The translations under genes and the position numbers were made by a program. This document shows positions 45,601 through 53,932 of a DNA stretch of 64,000 nt, piece after piece. The DNA is taken from contig NZ_JASF01000005.1 in the NCBI RefSeq assembly GCF_000622405.1, positions 2,480,001 to 2,544,000 on the forward strand, read 5' to 3'. The number at the start of each line of letters is the position of its first letter. Position 1 is the stretch's first letter. The notes under the pieces are model-generated. The model ran no database searches. It saw nothing but the letters and a program-made list of their open reading frames with translations, and was not told the DNA's origin. This stretch comes from Sulfitobacter donghicola DSW-25 = KCTC 12864 = JCM 14565. GTDB lineage: Bacteria > Pseudomonadota > Alphaproteobacteria > Rhodobacterales > Rhodobacteraceae.

Positions 45601-47105
45601 CTGGGTTGATCAAACAATACGCATGGGCCTTTCCCGCATTCAAAAAGCCAAAAGGGGTTAGCAACCCGTTTGAGGTGGATTTGTCTGGGCTGGGCGAAGA
45701 GGAAATGGAAGCGATCCTCGAATTTGCTTTCCAGCGGTATTTTAACGACAGCGGCCTGTTTGGCACGATCGAAGACGGGCTTGAGCGCGCAGAAGAGCTA
45801 AAGCGGATCGGTGTTGGCGAGATTGCCTGCCTGATTGATTATGGCATTGCGCCTGACACGGTCTTGGAAGGGCTAAAGCCATTGGCCGAAGTTCTAAAGC
45901 GCAGCAATGCAGGGGCGGCGTTGGAGGCCGATGACTTCTCGCTTGCGGCACAGTTGATGCGCCACAAGGTGAGCCATATGCAGTGCACCCCGTCCATGGC
46001 GCAGATGCTGGTCACCAACGATGAAACGCGCCACGCTTTGTCTGGCGTAAAAGAGCTGATGGTGGGGGGCGAAGCCTTGCCTGGTGCCTTGGCCGCTGAG
46101 CTGATCAAAGCCTGCGGGGGGCGCGTGCAAAACATGTATGGCCCAACGGAAACGACGATTTGGTCTACAACCCAGATGGTTGAGCAGGCCGAAGCAACCG
46201 CCGCGATCGGTACACCCATCGCAAACACCCAAGTTTACGTTCTGGATGATGCTTTGGCCCCTCGGCCTGTTGGCGCTGCGGGCGAGCTGTATATCGCGGG
46301 GGATGGGGTCACCCACGGTTATTGGAACCGTGAAGAGATGACAGCCGAGCGTTTTGTGCCCAACCCGTTTGGAGCAGGGCGGATGTATCGCACAGGCGAT
46401 CTGGCCGCTTGGCGGGGGGATGGCAGCCTAGGCTTTATGGGGCGCGCGGATGATCAAGTGAAAATTCGCGGCCACCGGATTGAGCTGGGCGAAATCGAAA
46501 GCGCCTTGGCAGCTTTGGAGGGGATCACTCAGGCGGTTGTCGTGGCGCGCAAAGCGGCTGGTGGCGATCAACTGGTTGGGTATGTCACAGGAACCGCCGT
46601 GAACGAAGAGGCCTTGCGCCGCGCATTGGGGGCACGTTTGCCCGATATCATGGTGCCTGCGCGTATTGTCGAAATCGCCCGCATGCCGCTGACCCCAAAC
46701 AAGAAAATTGACCGCAAGGCGCTGCCCGCGCCCGAGGCCAAGGTGGACGCCAATCCTGTAGCGCAGGCCGCCCCCGAAGATAGCACGCAGGCCGCCATCG
46801 CCGCCGTTTGGAGCGCGATCCTTGGGGTTGGAAATATTCGACCATCGGATAACTTCTTTGCGCTGGGCGGGCATTCCTTGCTGGCTGTGCAAGCGCACCG
46901 CGACATCAAGGCCTCACTTGGGATCAGCAAGCTGGGGATCACGGACATTTTCCGCTTTCCGACATTGGAAGGTTTGGCTGCGCATTTGGACAAGGGTAAC
47001 GCGAAACCCGAAGCCCAAGCCGCGCCAACGCCGCAGGCAGATGCACCCGCAAAAGCCGAAACCATGTCTAAACGGCGCGCAATGCGCGCTGGGCGGAGTA
47101 GGTAA
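42621..47105 (+). CDS. NRPS: formyltransferase - vestigial C - A (with inserted luciferase-like monooxygenase) - PCP
   Basis: 1494 residues. Residues about 10-310 are a methionyl-tRNA/amino-sugar formyltransferase-like domain with catalytic N97, H99 (NFHDGPLPRYAG) and D135 (GGVDEGDLL). About 315-495 resemble only the end of a condensation domain (EPYWRSKL ... LLLSTWNDTDTDY) with no HHxxxDG. The A domain runs 505-1365: A3 YTSGSTGTPKG at 653, A4 FDISVLELF at 699, A5 NMYGPTETT at 1171, A10 K1362. An FMN-dependent luciferase-like monooxygenase (MupA/Atu3671 type, about 731-1090) is inserted between A4 and A5. The binding-pocket residues read D-I-L-Q-M-G-M-I-W-K, close to the glycine code DILQLGLIWK. 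PCP S1419 is in LGGHSLL. No TE is present, so the product must be passed to a partner. Confidence 0.92.
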   Translation: MTAPFNASAFSCVILGDQSLTIACAEMIVAGGHNVVAMVSTDKDVCAWADTNGIKVLAKPADLVSGEVSGFDWMLSIANLRIIPDAALALAGIGAVNFHDGPLPRYAGLNTPAWAIINGETQHGVSWHMIEGGVDEGDLLAQELLDIAPDETAFSLNSKCYAAGMESFGRVLGQLESGALERAPQDLSQRSYFGLNQRPSVMGLIDFSQTSEQISALLRGLDFAGYWNPLGVAKIAAEGVVYSVEAAEASSMAGPEGAVLETGADHIVVGCAGGAVNLKGVKPLGGLFKLPAVGASLLVADAPLAALQDQLLKDEPYWRSKLAAIDVMPIPLAHGAAKGEWKVKTISLDAGKTTEDAVEAVVSAMAFGAGQDAGDIGYAVSGAADPFASSWVPLRSDAAIAKQLARIAQTRGFACDLALRDPAIEVETPKIMIADEPVSGSALTLSITEQTITLQGDAGLLSDGAMDILAARIEGALAGDAGLPSVERDLLLSTWNDTDTDYLAQPIHSGFEAQVEKTPTATALVFEDQTYSYEQLNVAANKLAHRLIAMGVETGTPVGLATSRGPDLLIGALGILKAGGAYVPLDPAYPADRIKHYISDSGAPVIVTQSALAQSLPSGEAKLLVLDTDAELATAAQSNPNAGASPETLAYLIYTSGSTGTPKGVMVRHGNVANFFAGMDQRISYSDGDAWLAVTSLSFDISVLELFWTLSRGFKLVLAGDDSRTELSRGPITVSDQKIDFNLYYWGNDGGVGREKYRLLLEGAKFADANGFNAIWTPERHFHAFGGPYPNPSVTGAAAAAVTKNLDIRAGSCVAPLHHPARIAEEWAVIDNLTNGRVGLAIASGWQPDDFVLRPENTPPNNKPAMYTIIDQLRSLWRGDAVEFPTKDGTPFAVVTQPRPVSAELPVWVTTAGNPETWKEAGEIGANVLTHLLGQSVAEVADKIKIYHTALRGAGHDPADFTVTVMLHTYLAETRELSEEIAREPMKDYLRSAAGLIKQYAWAFPAFKKPKGVSNPFEVDLSGLGEEEMEAILEFAFQRYFNDSGLFGTIEDGLERAEELKRIGVGEIACLIDYGIAPDTVLEGLKPLAEVLKRSNAGAALEADDFSLAAQLMRHKVSHMQCTPSMAQMLVTNDETRHALSGVKELMVGGEALPGALAAELIKACGGRVQNMYGPTETTIWSTTQMVEQAEATAAIGTPIANTQVYVLDDALAPRPVGAAGELYIAGDGVTHGYWNREEMTAERFVPNPFGAGRMYRTGDLAAWRGDGSLGFMGRADDQVKIRGHRIELGEIESALAALEGITQAVVVARKAAGGDQLVGYVTGTAVNEEALRRALGARLPDIMVPARIVEIARMPLTPNKKIDRKALPAPEAKVDANPVAQAAPEDSTQAAIAAVWSAILGVGNIRPSDNFFALGGHSLLAVQAHRDIKASLGISKLGITDIFRFPTLEGLAAHLDKGNAKPEAQAAPTPQADAPAKAETMSKRRAMRAGRSR

Positions 47106-47110
47106 AACAC

Positions 47111-47821
47111 GTGACAGAACATTTCGATCCAGAACTTGTCAAAGGGTTGACTGAATCAGTCCTTCCCAAAGGGCTGTCGGTTGCCGCGCGCAACCCGCGA
47201 CAAATGCCAATGGCGACCGAGCCACAGGAAAGTGTTGCGGTTAAGGGCGCGGTGCCGAGCCGTCTGTCCGAGTTTCACGCAGGCCGCGCTGCTGCGCGTT
47301 CGGCAATGGTGGGGTTGGGGCTTCCCCCCCGTCCTGTTCCGATGGGGCCGGATCGTGCTCCGATCTGGCCGGATGGTCTGACTGGCAGTATTTCGCATTC
47401 TGAAGGGGCTTGTGTTGCTGCTGTTGGTGAAATCCGCGATTGGGCAGGCATTGGCGTTGACCTCGAAGAGGCGACAGGCCTAGACCCACTGCTGGTGGCC
47501 GAGATCTGCACAAAGTCAGAACAAATTTGGTTGGGAACACAGCCAGCTTCAGAACGGAACCTACTGGCGAAACTGATCTTTTCTGCAAAAGAAGCAGCTT
47601 ATAAGGCGCAATATTCTATCACCGGTTCATTGTTTGGCTTTCAGACGCTCGAGCTTGTGATTGATCGCGATGAAAGCCGTTTTCAGGCGGTTTTCCTAAC
47701 GGCTCAGGGGGGTATTCCCGCTGGGTCAATTCTTGCCGGTTCTTATGTTTATGCGGCTGGCCTGCTTGTCACTGGCGTTACAGTTAGGCAATCTGAAAGA
47801 GAACAGCTGTTAGGGGCTTAG
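47111..47821 (+). CDS. 4'-phosphopantetheinyl transferase (EntD/Sfp type)
   Basis: 236 residues. The three PPTase motifs are present: GSISHSEGACVAAV, the metal-binding GIGVDLEEA, and FSAKEAAYKAQY. The N-terminal part (AVPSRLSEFHAGRAAAR) is typical of EntD-like enzymes. The start is GTG 47111, 5 bases after the NRPS stop. Its place at the end of the cassette shows that it activates the ACP of the PKS and the PCP of the NRPS by adding the phosphopantetheine arm from CoA. Confidence 0.93.
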   Translation: MTEHFDPELVKGLTESVLPKGLSVAARNPRQMPMATEPQESVAVKGAVPSRLSEFHAGRAAARSAMVGLGLPPRPVPMGPDRAPIWPDGLTGSISHSEGACVAAVGEIRDWAGIGVDLEEATGLDPLLVAEICTKSEQIWLGTQPASERNLLAKLIFSAKEAAYKAQYSITGSLFGFQTLELVIDRDESRFQAVFLTAQGGIPAGSILAGSYVYAAGLLVTGVTVRQSEREQLLGA

Positions 47822-47904
47822 TGGAAATGCGGGGGGCTGGTTTGCCGTCGCCACTGGTTTCTAACGATCTGATTTAACGCTTTAACTCGTTGTGGAGTTT
47901 CTAA

Positions 47905-50448
47905 ATGAGTGATCTGGCGAGCGCGGTTTTTTCCATCGTGATGGTTGGCCATAGCCTCTTTGGCCCCAAGGGGCCTGATATGTTGCAGGCCGCATTAAGC
48001 GCCACAAGCAATGACGTTCAGGTGCAGGCGCAAATCACCGATGGCGCTCCGTTGAAATACAACTGGGAACATTCGGATGACGCCCAAGGCATTGATGCCC
48101 GCGTTGTGCTGCCGCAAGGCACAACAACTGACCTGATCCTGACCGAAGCAATCCCGCTGGAGAACCAGCTCAGGTGGAGCGAACCCGAGATTTATGGCCA
48201 TGCCTTTGCCAGCCTTGCGCTGGCCGCAAAAGCAGACTCGCGCGTTTTCCTGCAAGAGACTTGGCACAGCCTGAAAAGCGGCACAGGTGTAAAAGTCGAA
48301 TACGACAATAACGGCCACATCCCATGGCGCGTGCGCCTTCAGGAGGATCTGGAGGATTGGGAGAGCATCGTTGAGATGCTAAGCGCGGGCCATGACGCCG
48401 AGCGCATCCACCTCATCCCCGCAGGCCAAGCCATGGGGCGGCTCTATGATGAGATCGCGGATGGCAATGTGCCGGGCATCAGCAAGATTGATGTGTTCTT
48501 TGACGATGATGTGCATCTTAGCACTTTTGGCCACTACTTTGTTTCGATGGTGCAATATGCGGTTCTGACGGGTGCCAGCCCCGAAGGTTTGCCCCACCGT
48601 GTAAAGGACCGATACGGCAACGCCTTTGAAACGCCCGATGCAGAATTGGCTGCGGTTCTTCAACGGGTCGCGCGTGAGGCGGTTGAGGCCTACCAAGGGA
48701 TCAAAATCGCCAAGGCGCAAAACGTGGTGGTGGTCGCCGAGGCGGCTGATCCTGTTTCGCCACCCCAGCCTCCGACGCAAGAGGCGGCCATTCCTAAAAA
48801 AAAAGAGCCTGTCGCGGTTAACGCTGGTGGCGGGGGGGAGGGTGGCCATGGGATGGCCATTGGCCTTGCGCCCGTTACCGATTGGGCCGCACAGCAGCCG
48901 TTTTTGGACATCATGAAAACTGCGCGCCCGTGGCTTGGCCATTTGCCCAATCAGTTCGGCGGGATTGAGTATAATGAATTGGTCGAAGCAGGGCATATTG
49001 ACCAAGACGGATGGGTGCGCAGCCTGCCGCGTGATGCTGGGTCTGTTGGGACGTTGATCCTGACGGATTTACCTGCGGCGGCCGAAGCGTCTTTAAAGGG
49101 GCGTTATGTTCTGCGTTTTGACGGGGCAGGCGTGGTCGAGGCAAAGGGCCGTGCCACAAATATCCGCTATGGCCGCGGCGAGGTCAGGTTTGATTACACG
49201 CCAGGTCCGGGCAGTGTTGAAATTCGCATTCAGCGGACAAATGCCAGCAACCCCGTTCGCAATATCTCGGTTGTGCGCGAAGATCGGCTGGCCCTGTGGG
49301 AAGGCGGGGCGATCTTTAACCCCGATTGGACCGCGCGTTTGGCCCCCTTTGATACGTTGCGGTTTATGGATTGGATGGAGACGAATAATTCAGCCCAGTC
49401 AAAATGGGAGCTGCGCCCCCTCAAACAGGACGCAAGCTGGGCGCATCATGGTGTGCCGCTTGAGGTTATGATGGGGTTGGCGGGTGAGCTGGGCAAAGAC
49501 ATCTGGATCAATATCCCGCATTTGGCCGATGACACCTATGTCCGCAACTTTGCCCAGACAGTTCGTGAGGGGCTGAGCCCTACGCAAAAGGTCTATGTGG
49601 AATATTCTAACGAGGTTTGGAATTTTCAGTTTGCCCAGACACGTTGGGCGGATGAACAGGCCAAGGCGAGATGGGGCAAGGATGACGTGGGAACGCAGTT
49701 TTACGCAATGCGTGCCGCCGAAGTGGCGCGCATATGGTCAAAGATGTTTAGGGGAGCGGAAGAACAGCTGGTCAATGTGATCTCGTCCCAAACGGGCTGG
49801 CTCGGGCTTGAGGAAAACATCCTTGCCGCGCCTTTGGTCGTGGCCGAAGGCGGCGCAAAACCGGTTGAGGCTTTTGATGCTTATGCGGTTACGGGGTATT
49901 TCGGCGGCATTCTAGGGCTGGAGGCACGGCGTGATATGGTTACTGCGTGGTTGGATGAAAGTCTGGCGCGGGCAAATGACGCGGCCAAAGCCGAAGGGCT
50001 TAGCGGAACTGCGCGGCAAGAAGCATTAGAGCGCAGCAAATACGATTATGCGGTGGCCTTGGCCGCGCAAGAGCTGACAGACGGTTCGGTGAGTGGCCAG
50101 AATGTGGACACGGTAAGTGATCTGCGTGATCGGGTCTGGCCCTATCATGCAAAAGTGGCCTCGGACGCGGGACTAGACCTGATCATGTATGAGGGCGGCA
50201 CGCATATTGTAGGGATTGGCGCGCAGGTGGATGATGCGCGGCTTACGGCGTTCTTCCAGCATTTGAATTACTCTACGCAGATGGGCGCGCTATATGATGC
50301 ATTGATCGACGGGTGGGCCACCGCAGGAGGGCACATGTTTAACGCTTATGCAGATGTTTATGTTCCAACAAAATGGGGCAGCTGGGGCGCATTGCGTCAT
50401 CTGGATGACAGCAACCCGCGTTGGGACGCTTTGGTGGCGACAAGATGA
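47905..50448 (+). CDS. Two-domain protein: SGNH-hydrolase-like N-terminus and glycoside-hydrolase-like C-terminus
   Basis: 847 residues. Residues 1 to about 240 look like an SGNH-type domain: VMVGHSLFG near the start in place of GDS, and DDDVHLSTFGHY with the D-x2-H block at the end. A proline/lysine and glycine-rich linker (about 285-320) follows, then a beta-sandwich-like section (RYVLRFDGAGVVEAKGRA) and an alpha/beta part with KVYVEYSNEVWNFQFAQTRW, which recalls glycoside hydrolase catalytic barrels with NE pairs. No signal peptide is seen, which is odd for a carbohydrate hydrolase. Lying in the polysaccharide locus and coupled to a GT2 gene, it may modify or trim the polymer. Exact families are uncertain. 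Confidence 0.6.
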   Translation: MSDLASAVFSIVMVGHSLFGPKGPDMLQAALSATSNDVQVQAQITDGAPLKYNWEHSDDAQGIDARVVLPQGTTTDLILTEAIPLENQLRWSEPEIYGHAFASLALAAKADSRVFLQETWHSLKSGTGVKVEYDNNGHIPWRVRLQEDLEDWESIVEMLSAGHDAERIHLIPAGQAMGRLYDEIADGNVPGISKIDVFFDDDVHLSTFGHYFVSMVQYAVLTGASPEGLPHRVKDRYGNAFETPDAELAAVLQRVAREAVEAYQGIKIAKAQNVVVVAEAADPVSPPQPPTQEAAIPKKKEPVAVNAGGGGEGGHGMAIGLAPVTDWAAQQPFLDIMKTARPWLGHLPNQFGGIEYNELVEAGHIDQDGWVRSLPRDAGSVGTLILTDLPAAAEASLKGRYVLRFDGAGVVEAKGRATNIRYGRGEVRFDYTPGPGSVEIRIQRTNASNPVRNISVVREDRLALWEGGAIFNPDWTARLAPFDTLRFMDWMETNNSAQSKWELRPLKQDASWAHHGVPLEVMMGLAGELGKDIWINIPHLADDTYVRNFAQTVREGLSPTQKVYVEYSNEVWNFQFAQTRWADEQAKARWGKDDVGTQFYAMRAAEVARIWSKMFRGAEEQLVNVISSQTGWLGLEENILAAPLVVAEGGAKPVEAFDAYAVTGYFGGILGLEARRDMVTAWLDESLARANDAAKAEGLSGTARQEALERSKYDYAVALAAQELTDGSVSGQNVDTVSDLRDRVWPYHAKVASDAGLDLIMYEGGTHIVGIGAQVDDARLTAFFQHLNYSTQMGALYDALIDGWATAGGHMFNAYADVYVPTKWGSWGALRHLDDSNPRWDALVATR

Positions 50449-51281
50449 GCACCCCCTCTAGCATCCTGATCCCTGCCCATAACGAGGTGGGCTATATCGA
50501 ACCCTGCTTGGAAGCGTTGCTGGCAAGTGATGAAACAGGGGCGGCGGTTGAGGTGATCGTCATGGCAAACGGGTGCAGTGATGCAACCGTTCAGGTGGCC
50601 CAGACCTACCAAGATGCCTTTGCGCGCAAAGGCTGGCTGCTGACTGTTCTTGATATCCCCGAGGGCGGCAAAATGGGCGCCCTGAATGCGGGCGATGCTG
50701 CCGCGCGCTATGGGGCGCGGATCTATGTGGACGCGGATGTGGTTGTGACACCGCCACTGATTGCGCAACTGGCCGAAGTGTTGGACACCGATGCGCCGCG
50801 CTATGCAGGAGGTGACCCGATTGTGGCGGCGTCGGGCAGCTGGTTTACGCGGGTTTATGCGCGGTTTTGGGCCAGCCTGCCATTTTGCACCCATGGTGTT
50901 CCTGGTTTTGGCGTTTTTGCGGTGAATGCGCCAGCACGTGCGCGGTGGGGCGAATTCCCTGACATCATCTCCGATGATACATTTGTGCGGCTCAACTTTA
51001 CCCCTGATGAGCGGTTTCGGGTGCCTGCACAGTATTCGTGGCCGATGATCGAAGGGGCTGCCCCGTTGGTGCGGGTGCGCAGACGGCAGGATATCGGTGT
51101 GGCCGAGGTAAAAGAGCTGTTTCCGCAGCTTTGGCAGAATCACGACCCGATACCAGCCGATGCGCCACCGATCTGGCGGCGGGCGCTGCGCGATCCGATT
51201 GGATTTGCCGCTTTTGCGTTGGTGGCGATTGCCGTGCGCTTGCCCCACCGCAAGGGCGAGCGTTGGGCGCGTGGCCGCTAG
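50445..51281 (+). CDS. GT2 family glycosyltransferase
   Basis: 278 residues. GT-A motifs are SILIPAHNEVGYIEPCLEAL, VIVMANGCSDATVQVA, the DxD in IYVDADVVVTPPL and the acceptor-loop FPDIISDDTFVRLNF. The ATG at 50445 overlaps the preceding stop (ATGA). A hydrophobic stretch near the end (FAAFALVAIAVRL) may anchor it. It converges with the GT4 gene, their stops sharing the four bases CTAG at 51278-51281. Confidence 0.88.
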   Translation: MSTPSSILIPAHNEVGYIEPCLEALLASDETGAAVEVIVMANGCSDATVQVAQTYQDAFARKGWLLTVLDIPEGGKMGALNAGDAAARYGARIYVDADVVVTPPLIAQLAEVLDTDAPRYAGGDPIVAASGSWFTRVYARFWASLPFCTHGVPGFGVFAVNAPARARWGEFPDIISDDTFVRLNFTPDERFRVPAQYSWPMIEGAAPLVRVRRRQDIGVAEVKELFPQLWQNHDPIPADAPPIWRRALRDPIGFAAFALVAIAVRLPHRKGERWARGR

Positions 51282-52474
51282 CTGCCTATGTGCTGGGCGA
51301 GCTTTTCTGCCTCTAACGCCACGTCATGGCGCGATAGCACACGTTCACGGCTGGCCTGTGCCATCGCTTCACGCGCCTCTTGCGGCGTTTGGGCCATTGC
51401 TTGCATCGCATCTGCCAAAGCATCGGCATCACCAGCAGGGACCAGCCACCCTGTTTCGCCTGTTTTAACAAGTTCGGGAATGCCCGCGATATAGGTGGCG
51501 ATCACCAAACGCCCTGCGGCCATGGCCTCCATAATCACCATGGGCAGGCCTTCGGCAAAGCTGGGCATAAGGAGGGCGTGGGCGTTTTGGAGTTCTTGCA
51601 GGATGCGGGCTTCGTCCACCCAACCGGTTAGGGTGACCTGATCGCTTAGCCCTAGGGTGGCGATCCGCGCCTCGATCTCGGGTCGCATTTCACCATCACC
51701 GATAAGGGTCAGATGCGCGCCCTTTGTCGTTTCATTCAGCTTTGCCAGTGCATCAAGGGCCAGCAGCTGGCCCTTTTGCTCAACGAAACGCCCGATGGCC
51801 ACAAACCGAAGCGCACCAGAGGGCAGGGGAAGCGGCTGGGGGAAATGGCTTGGCTCGATGCCGCAATGGACGACTTTGATCTTGCCCCAATGGGTCGGCC
51901 CCGCCCAACGGCTGAGTTGGCTACGCCCATAGCTGGTGATCGCCACGGTGAATTTGGATCGGGCAATCTTTTCGCCGAGTGACAGAGCGCGCGGGGCGTC
52001 ATATTCTTCTGGGCCATGAACGGTGAAGCTGTACTCAGGACCGCCAAGCGCATGGCACAGCATCGCAACTGTACTGGCGTTGGTGCCGAAATGCGCGTGG
52101 GCATGGGTGATCTCACCCGCGGTGCAGACCTGCGCGGCATAGGCAGCTTCGACCAGATAGATCAGATGTTTGATCACCCCCACTTCTGAGCGGCGACCGC
52201 AGCGGATCGCAAGGCGGGCCGCGTTCAAAAAGCGTTTGGGAGAGGCGGTGAGGTTTCCAAGGGTTGCGCGTAGCAGGTTCAGGGCGCCTGCGCGCAGGAC
52301 ATAGTGGGTTGCTGCGGCTTCTTCCAGATCCTGCGCATCCACCAGCGGCGCATTTCCGGCACGCATGGCAAGGCGGGTCACGCTGTGGCCCTGCGCCTCT
52401 AGCGCGCGAATTTCGCGGCGGATAAAGCTGTGCGAGGGCTGGGGGTAGCTGTTGAGGATATAGGCGATGTTCAA
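51278..52474 (-). CDS. GT4 family glycosyltransferase
   Basis: 398 residues of GT-B fold. N-terminal: MNIAYILNSYPQPSHSFIRR (start codon TTG) and HAHFGTNASTVAM; C-terminal UDP-sugar-binding half: FVAIGRFVEQKGQLLALDAL, LIGDGEMRPEI and PSFAEGLPMVIMEAMAAG with the E-x7-E motif. The start is set at the TTG 52474 because AAGGA lies 8 bases upstream and the family N-terminus begins there; the frame is open further, but that stretch would overlap the flippase gene. It is transcribed against its neighbours and likely adds a sugar to the repeat unit. Confidence 0.9.
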   Translation of the reverse strand: MNIAYILNSYPQPSHSFIRREIRALEAQGHSVTRLAMRAGNAPLVDAQDLEEAAATHYVLRAGALNLLRATLGNLTASPKRFLNAARLAIRCGRRSEVGVIKHLIYLVEAAYAAQVCTAGEITHAHAHFGTNASTVAMLCHALGGPEYSFTVHGPEEYDAPRALSLGEKIARSKFTVAITSYGRSQLSRWAGPTHWGKIKVVHCGIEPSHFPQPLPLPSGALRFVAIGRFVEQKGQLLALDALAKLNETTKGAHLTLIGDGEMRPEIEARIATLGLSDQVTLTGWVDEARILQELQNAHALLMPSFAEGLPMVIMEAMAAGRLVIATYIAGIPELVKTGETGWLVPAGDADALADAMQAMAQTPQEAREAMAQASRERVLSRHDVALEAEKLAQHIGS

Positions 52475-52576
52475 CTGATGCGTCCTTCGTGTCTCATATA
52501 GTCCTACAAGGCCGCTTGGCTCTGGCACAAGGGGCTGTTGGGCGTTACCAATACTTAACAGCCAAAGCGGGGATGA

Positions 52577-53932
52577 ATGAGGCAAATGGGTGGTCTTTTC
52601 CAGCAGATGCGGGGTGGTCGCCTTATGGCGCGGGTGGCACGCAGTACATCGTGGATTTTGCTGGGGTATGGCGGCAGTCAGGGGCTGCGCCTTGCTTCGA
52701 ACCTGATCCTGACGCGCATTCTATTCCCCGAGGCCTTTGGCCTTATGGCGTTGATCAGTTTGGTGACTGTTGGGTTAATGTTGTTTTCGGATGTGGGCAT
52801 TGCGCCGTCGATTGCACAAAGCAAACGAGGCGATGACCCCGATTTCCTGAACACCGCATGGAGCATTCAGGTCATGCGCGGTGTGATCTTGTGGCTGATC
52901 GCAAGTGCCTTGGCGCTGCCTTTGGCCGGATTTTATAACGCGCCTGAACTGGCGACTTATCTGCCAATTGCAGCGCTGACGCTGCTGATAACGGGGTTTA
53001 ACCCCACGCGCATTGAAACGGCGCATCGGCATTTGCTGATGGGGCGGCTTACGATCCTTGATCTAACATCGCAATTGATCGGTATTGTGGTGATGGTTGT
53101 GCTGGCGTGGTGGTTGCAATCCGTCATCGCGCTGGTGGTTGGGGGCGTTGTTGGCGCGGTGGCCAAGCTGGCGCTGACATGGGCGTTCCTGCCGGGGGAG
53201 GCGAACAGGTTTCGCTGGGAGCGCGCTGCGGTGCATGAGCTGGTCAAATTCGGCAAGTGGATTTTCCTCAGCACCGCGTTTTGGTTCTTTGCCTCGCAAG
53301 GCGACCGCGCGGTTTTGGGGAAATTCCTGAGCCTTGAGAGCCTTGGCATCTATAATATCGCCTTTTTTCTGGCCAGTTTCGCAATGCAACTGGGCACAGC
53401 TGTAACAGGGCGCGTGATGATCCCTGTGTACCGTGACGCAAAACACGAGGTCGCCAAGATCGCCAAACTGCGGTTTGCGATCAGCGGCGTGACCTTGGGG
53501 CTGTTGCTGCTGATGGCGTTGGTAGGGCCGTGGCTGGTGGGGGTGCTGTATGATCCGCGCTATGCACTGGGCGGGGCGATTGTAACCTTGCTGGCGGTGG
53601 CGCAAATCCCGCAGGTGATCGGGATGAGCTATGATCAGGCCGCGCTGGCAGCGGGGGATTCACAACGGTTCTTTGTTGTCTCAGCCAGCCGTGCGGTGTT
53701 TCAAATCACCTTTTTGATCATCGGGGTCAGCCAGTTTGGCATCATCGGCGCGATTGTGGGCATGGGGCTGGCGCATCTGCTGACCCATCCCGTCATGATC
53801 TGGTTGGCGCGCATCCATGAGGCATGGGATGCCCGCCATGATATCATCTGCGCTGTCGGGGCAGGGAGCATTGGCGCGGCTGCGATATGGCTTCACTGGG
53901 ATGCGATCAAGGCGCTGGCTGTGCTGACCTGA
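52577..53932 (+). CDS. Wzx-like oligosaccharide flippase (MOP superfamily)
   Basis: About 451 residues with 12-14 membrane helices. The N-terminal LGYGGSQGLRLASNLILTRIL followed by FPEAFGLMALISLVTVGLMLF is the classic opening of the Wzx/lipopolysaccharide-flippase family, and ISLSF-like FFASQGDRAVLGKFLSLESLG occurs at mid-protein. In-frame ATGs at 52577, 52586, 52607 and 52625 make the exact start unsure. It would turn lipid-linked repeat units to the periplasmic side for the Wzy-like polymerase. Its stop TGA and the stop of the convergent Wzz-like gene lie side by side with no gap. Confidence 0.9.
   Translation: MRQMGGLFQQMRGGRLMARVARSTSWILLGYGGSQGLRLASNLILTRILFPEAFGLMALISLVTVGLMLFSDVGIAPSIAQSKRGDDPDFLNTAWSIQVMRGVILWLIASALALPLAGFYNAPELATYLPIAALTLLITGFNPTRIETAHRHLLMGRLTILDLTSQLIGIVVMVVLAWWLQSVIALVVGGVVGAVAKLALTWAFLPGEANRFRWERAAVHELVKFGKWIFLSTAFWFFASQGDRAVLGKFLSLESLGIYNIAFFLASFAMQLGTAVTGRVMIPVYRDAKHEVAKIAKLRFAISGVTLGLLLLMALVGPWLVGVLYDPRYALGGAIVTLLAVAQIPQVIGMSYDQAALAAGDSQRFFVVSASRAVFQITFLIIGVSQFGIIGAIVGMGLAHLLTHPVMIWLARIHEAWDARHDIICAVGAGSIGAAAIWLHWDAIKALAVLT

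Noticed and set aside
52475..52585. N-terminal extension of the GT4 protein
   Set aside because: The extension would overlap the divergent flippase gene, and a good ribosome site precedes the TTG at 52474.
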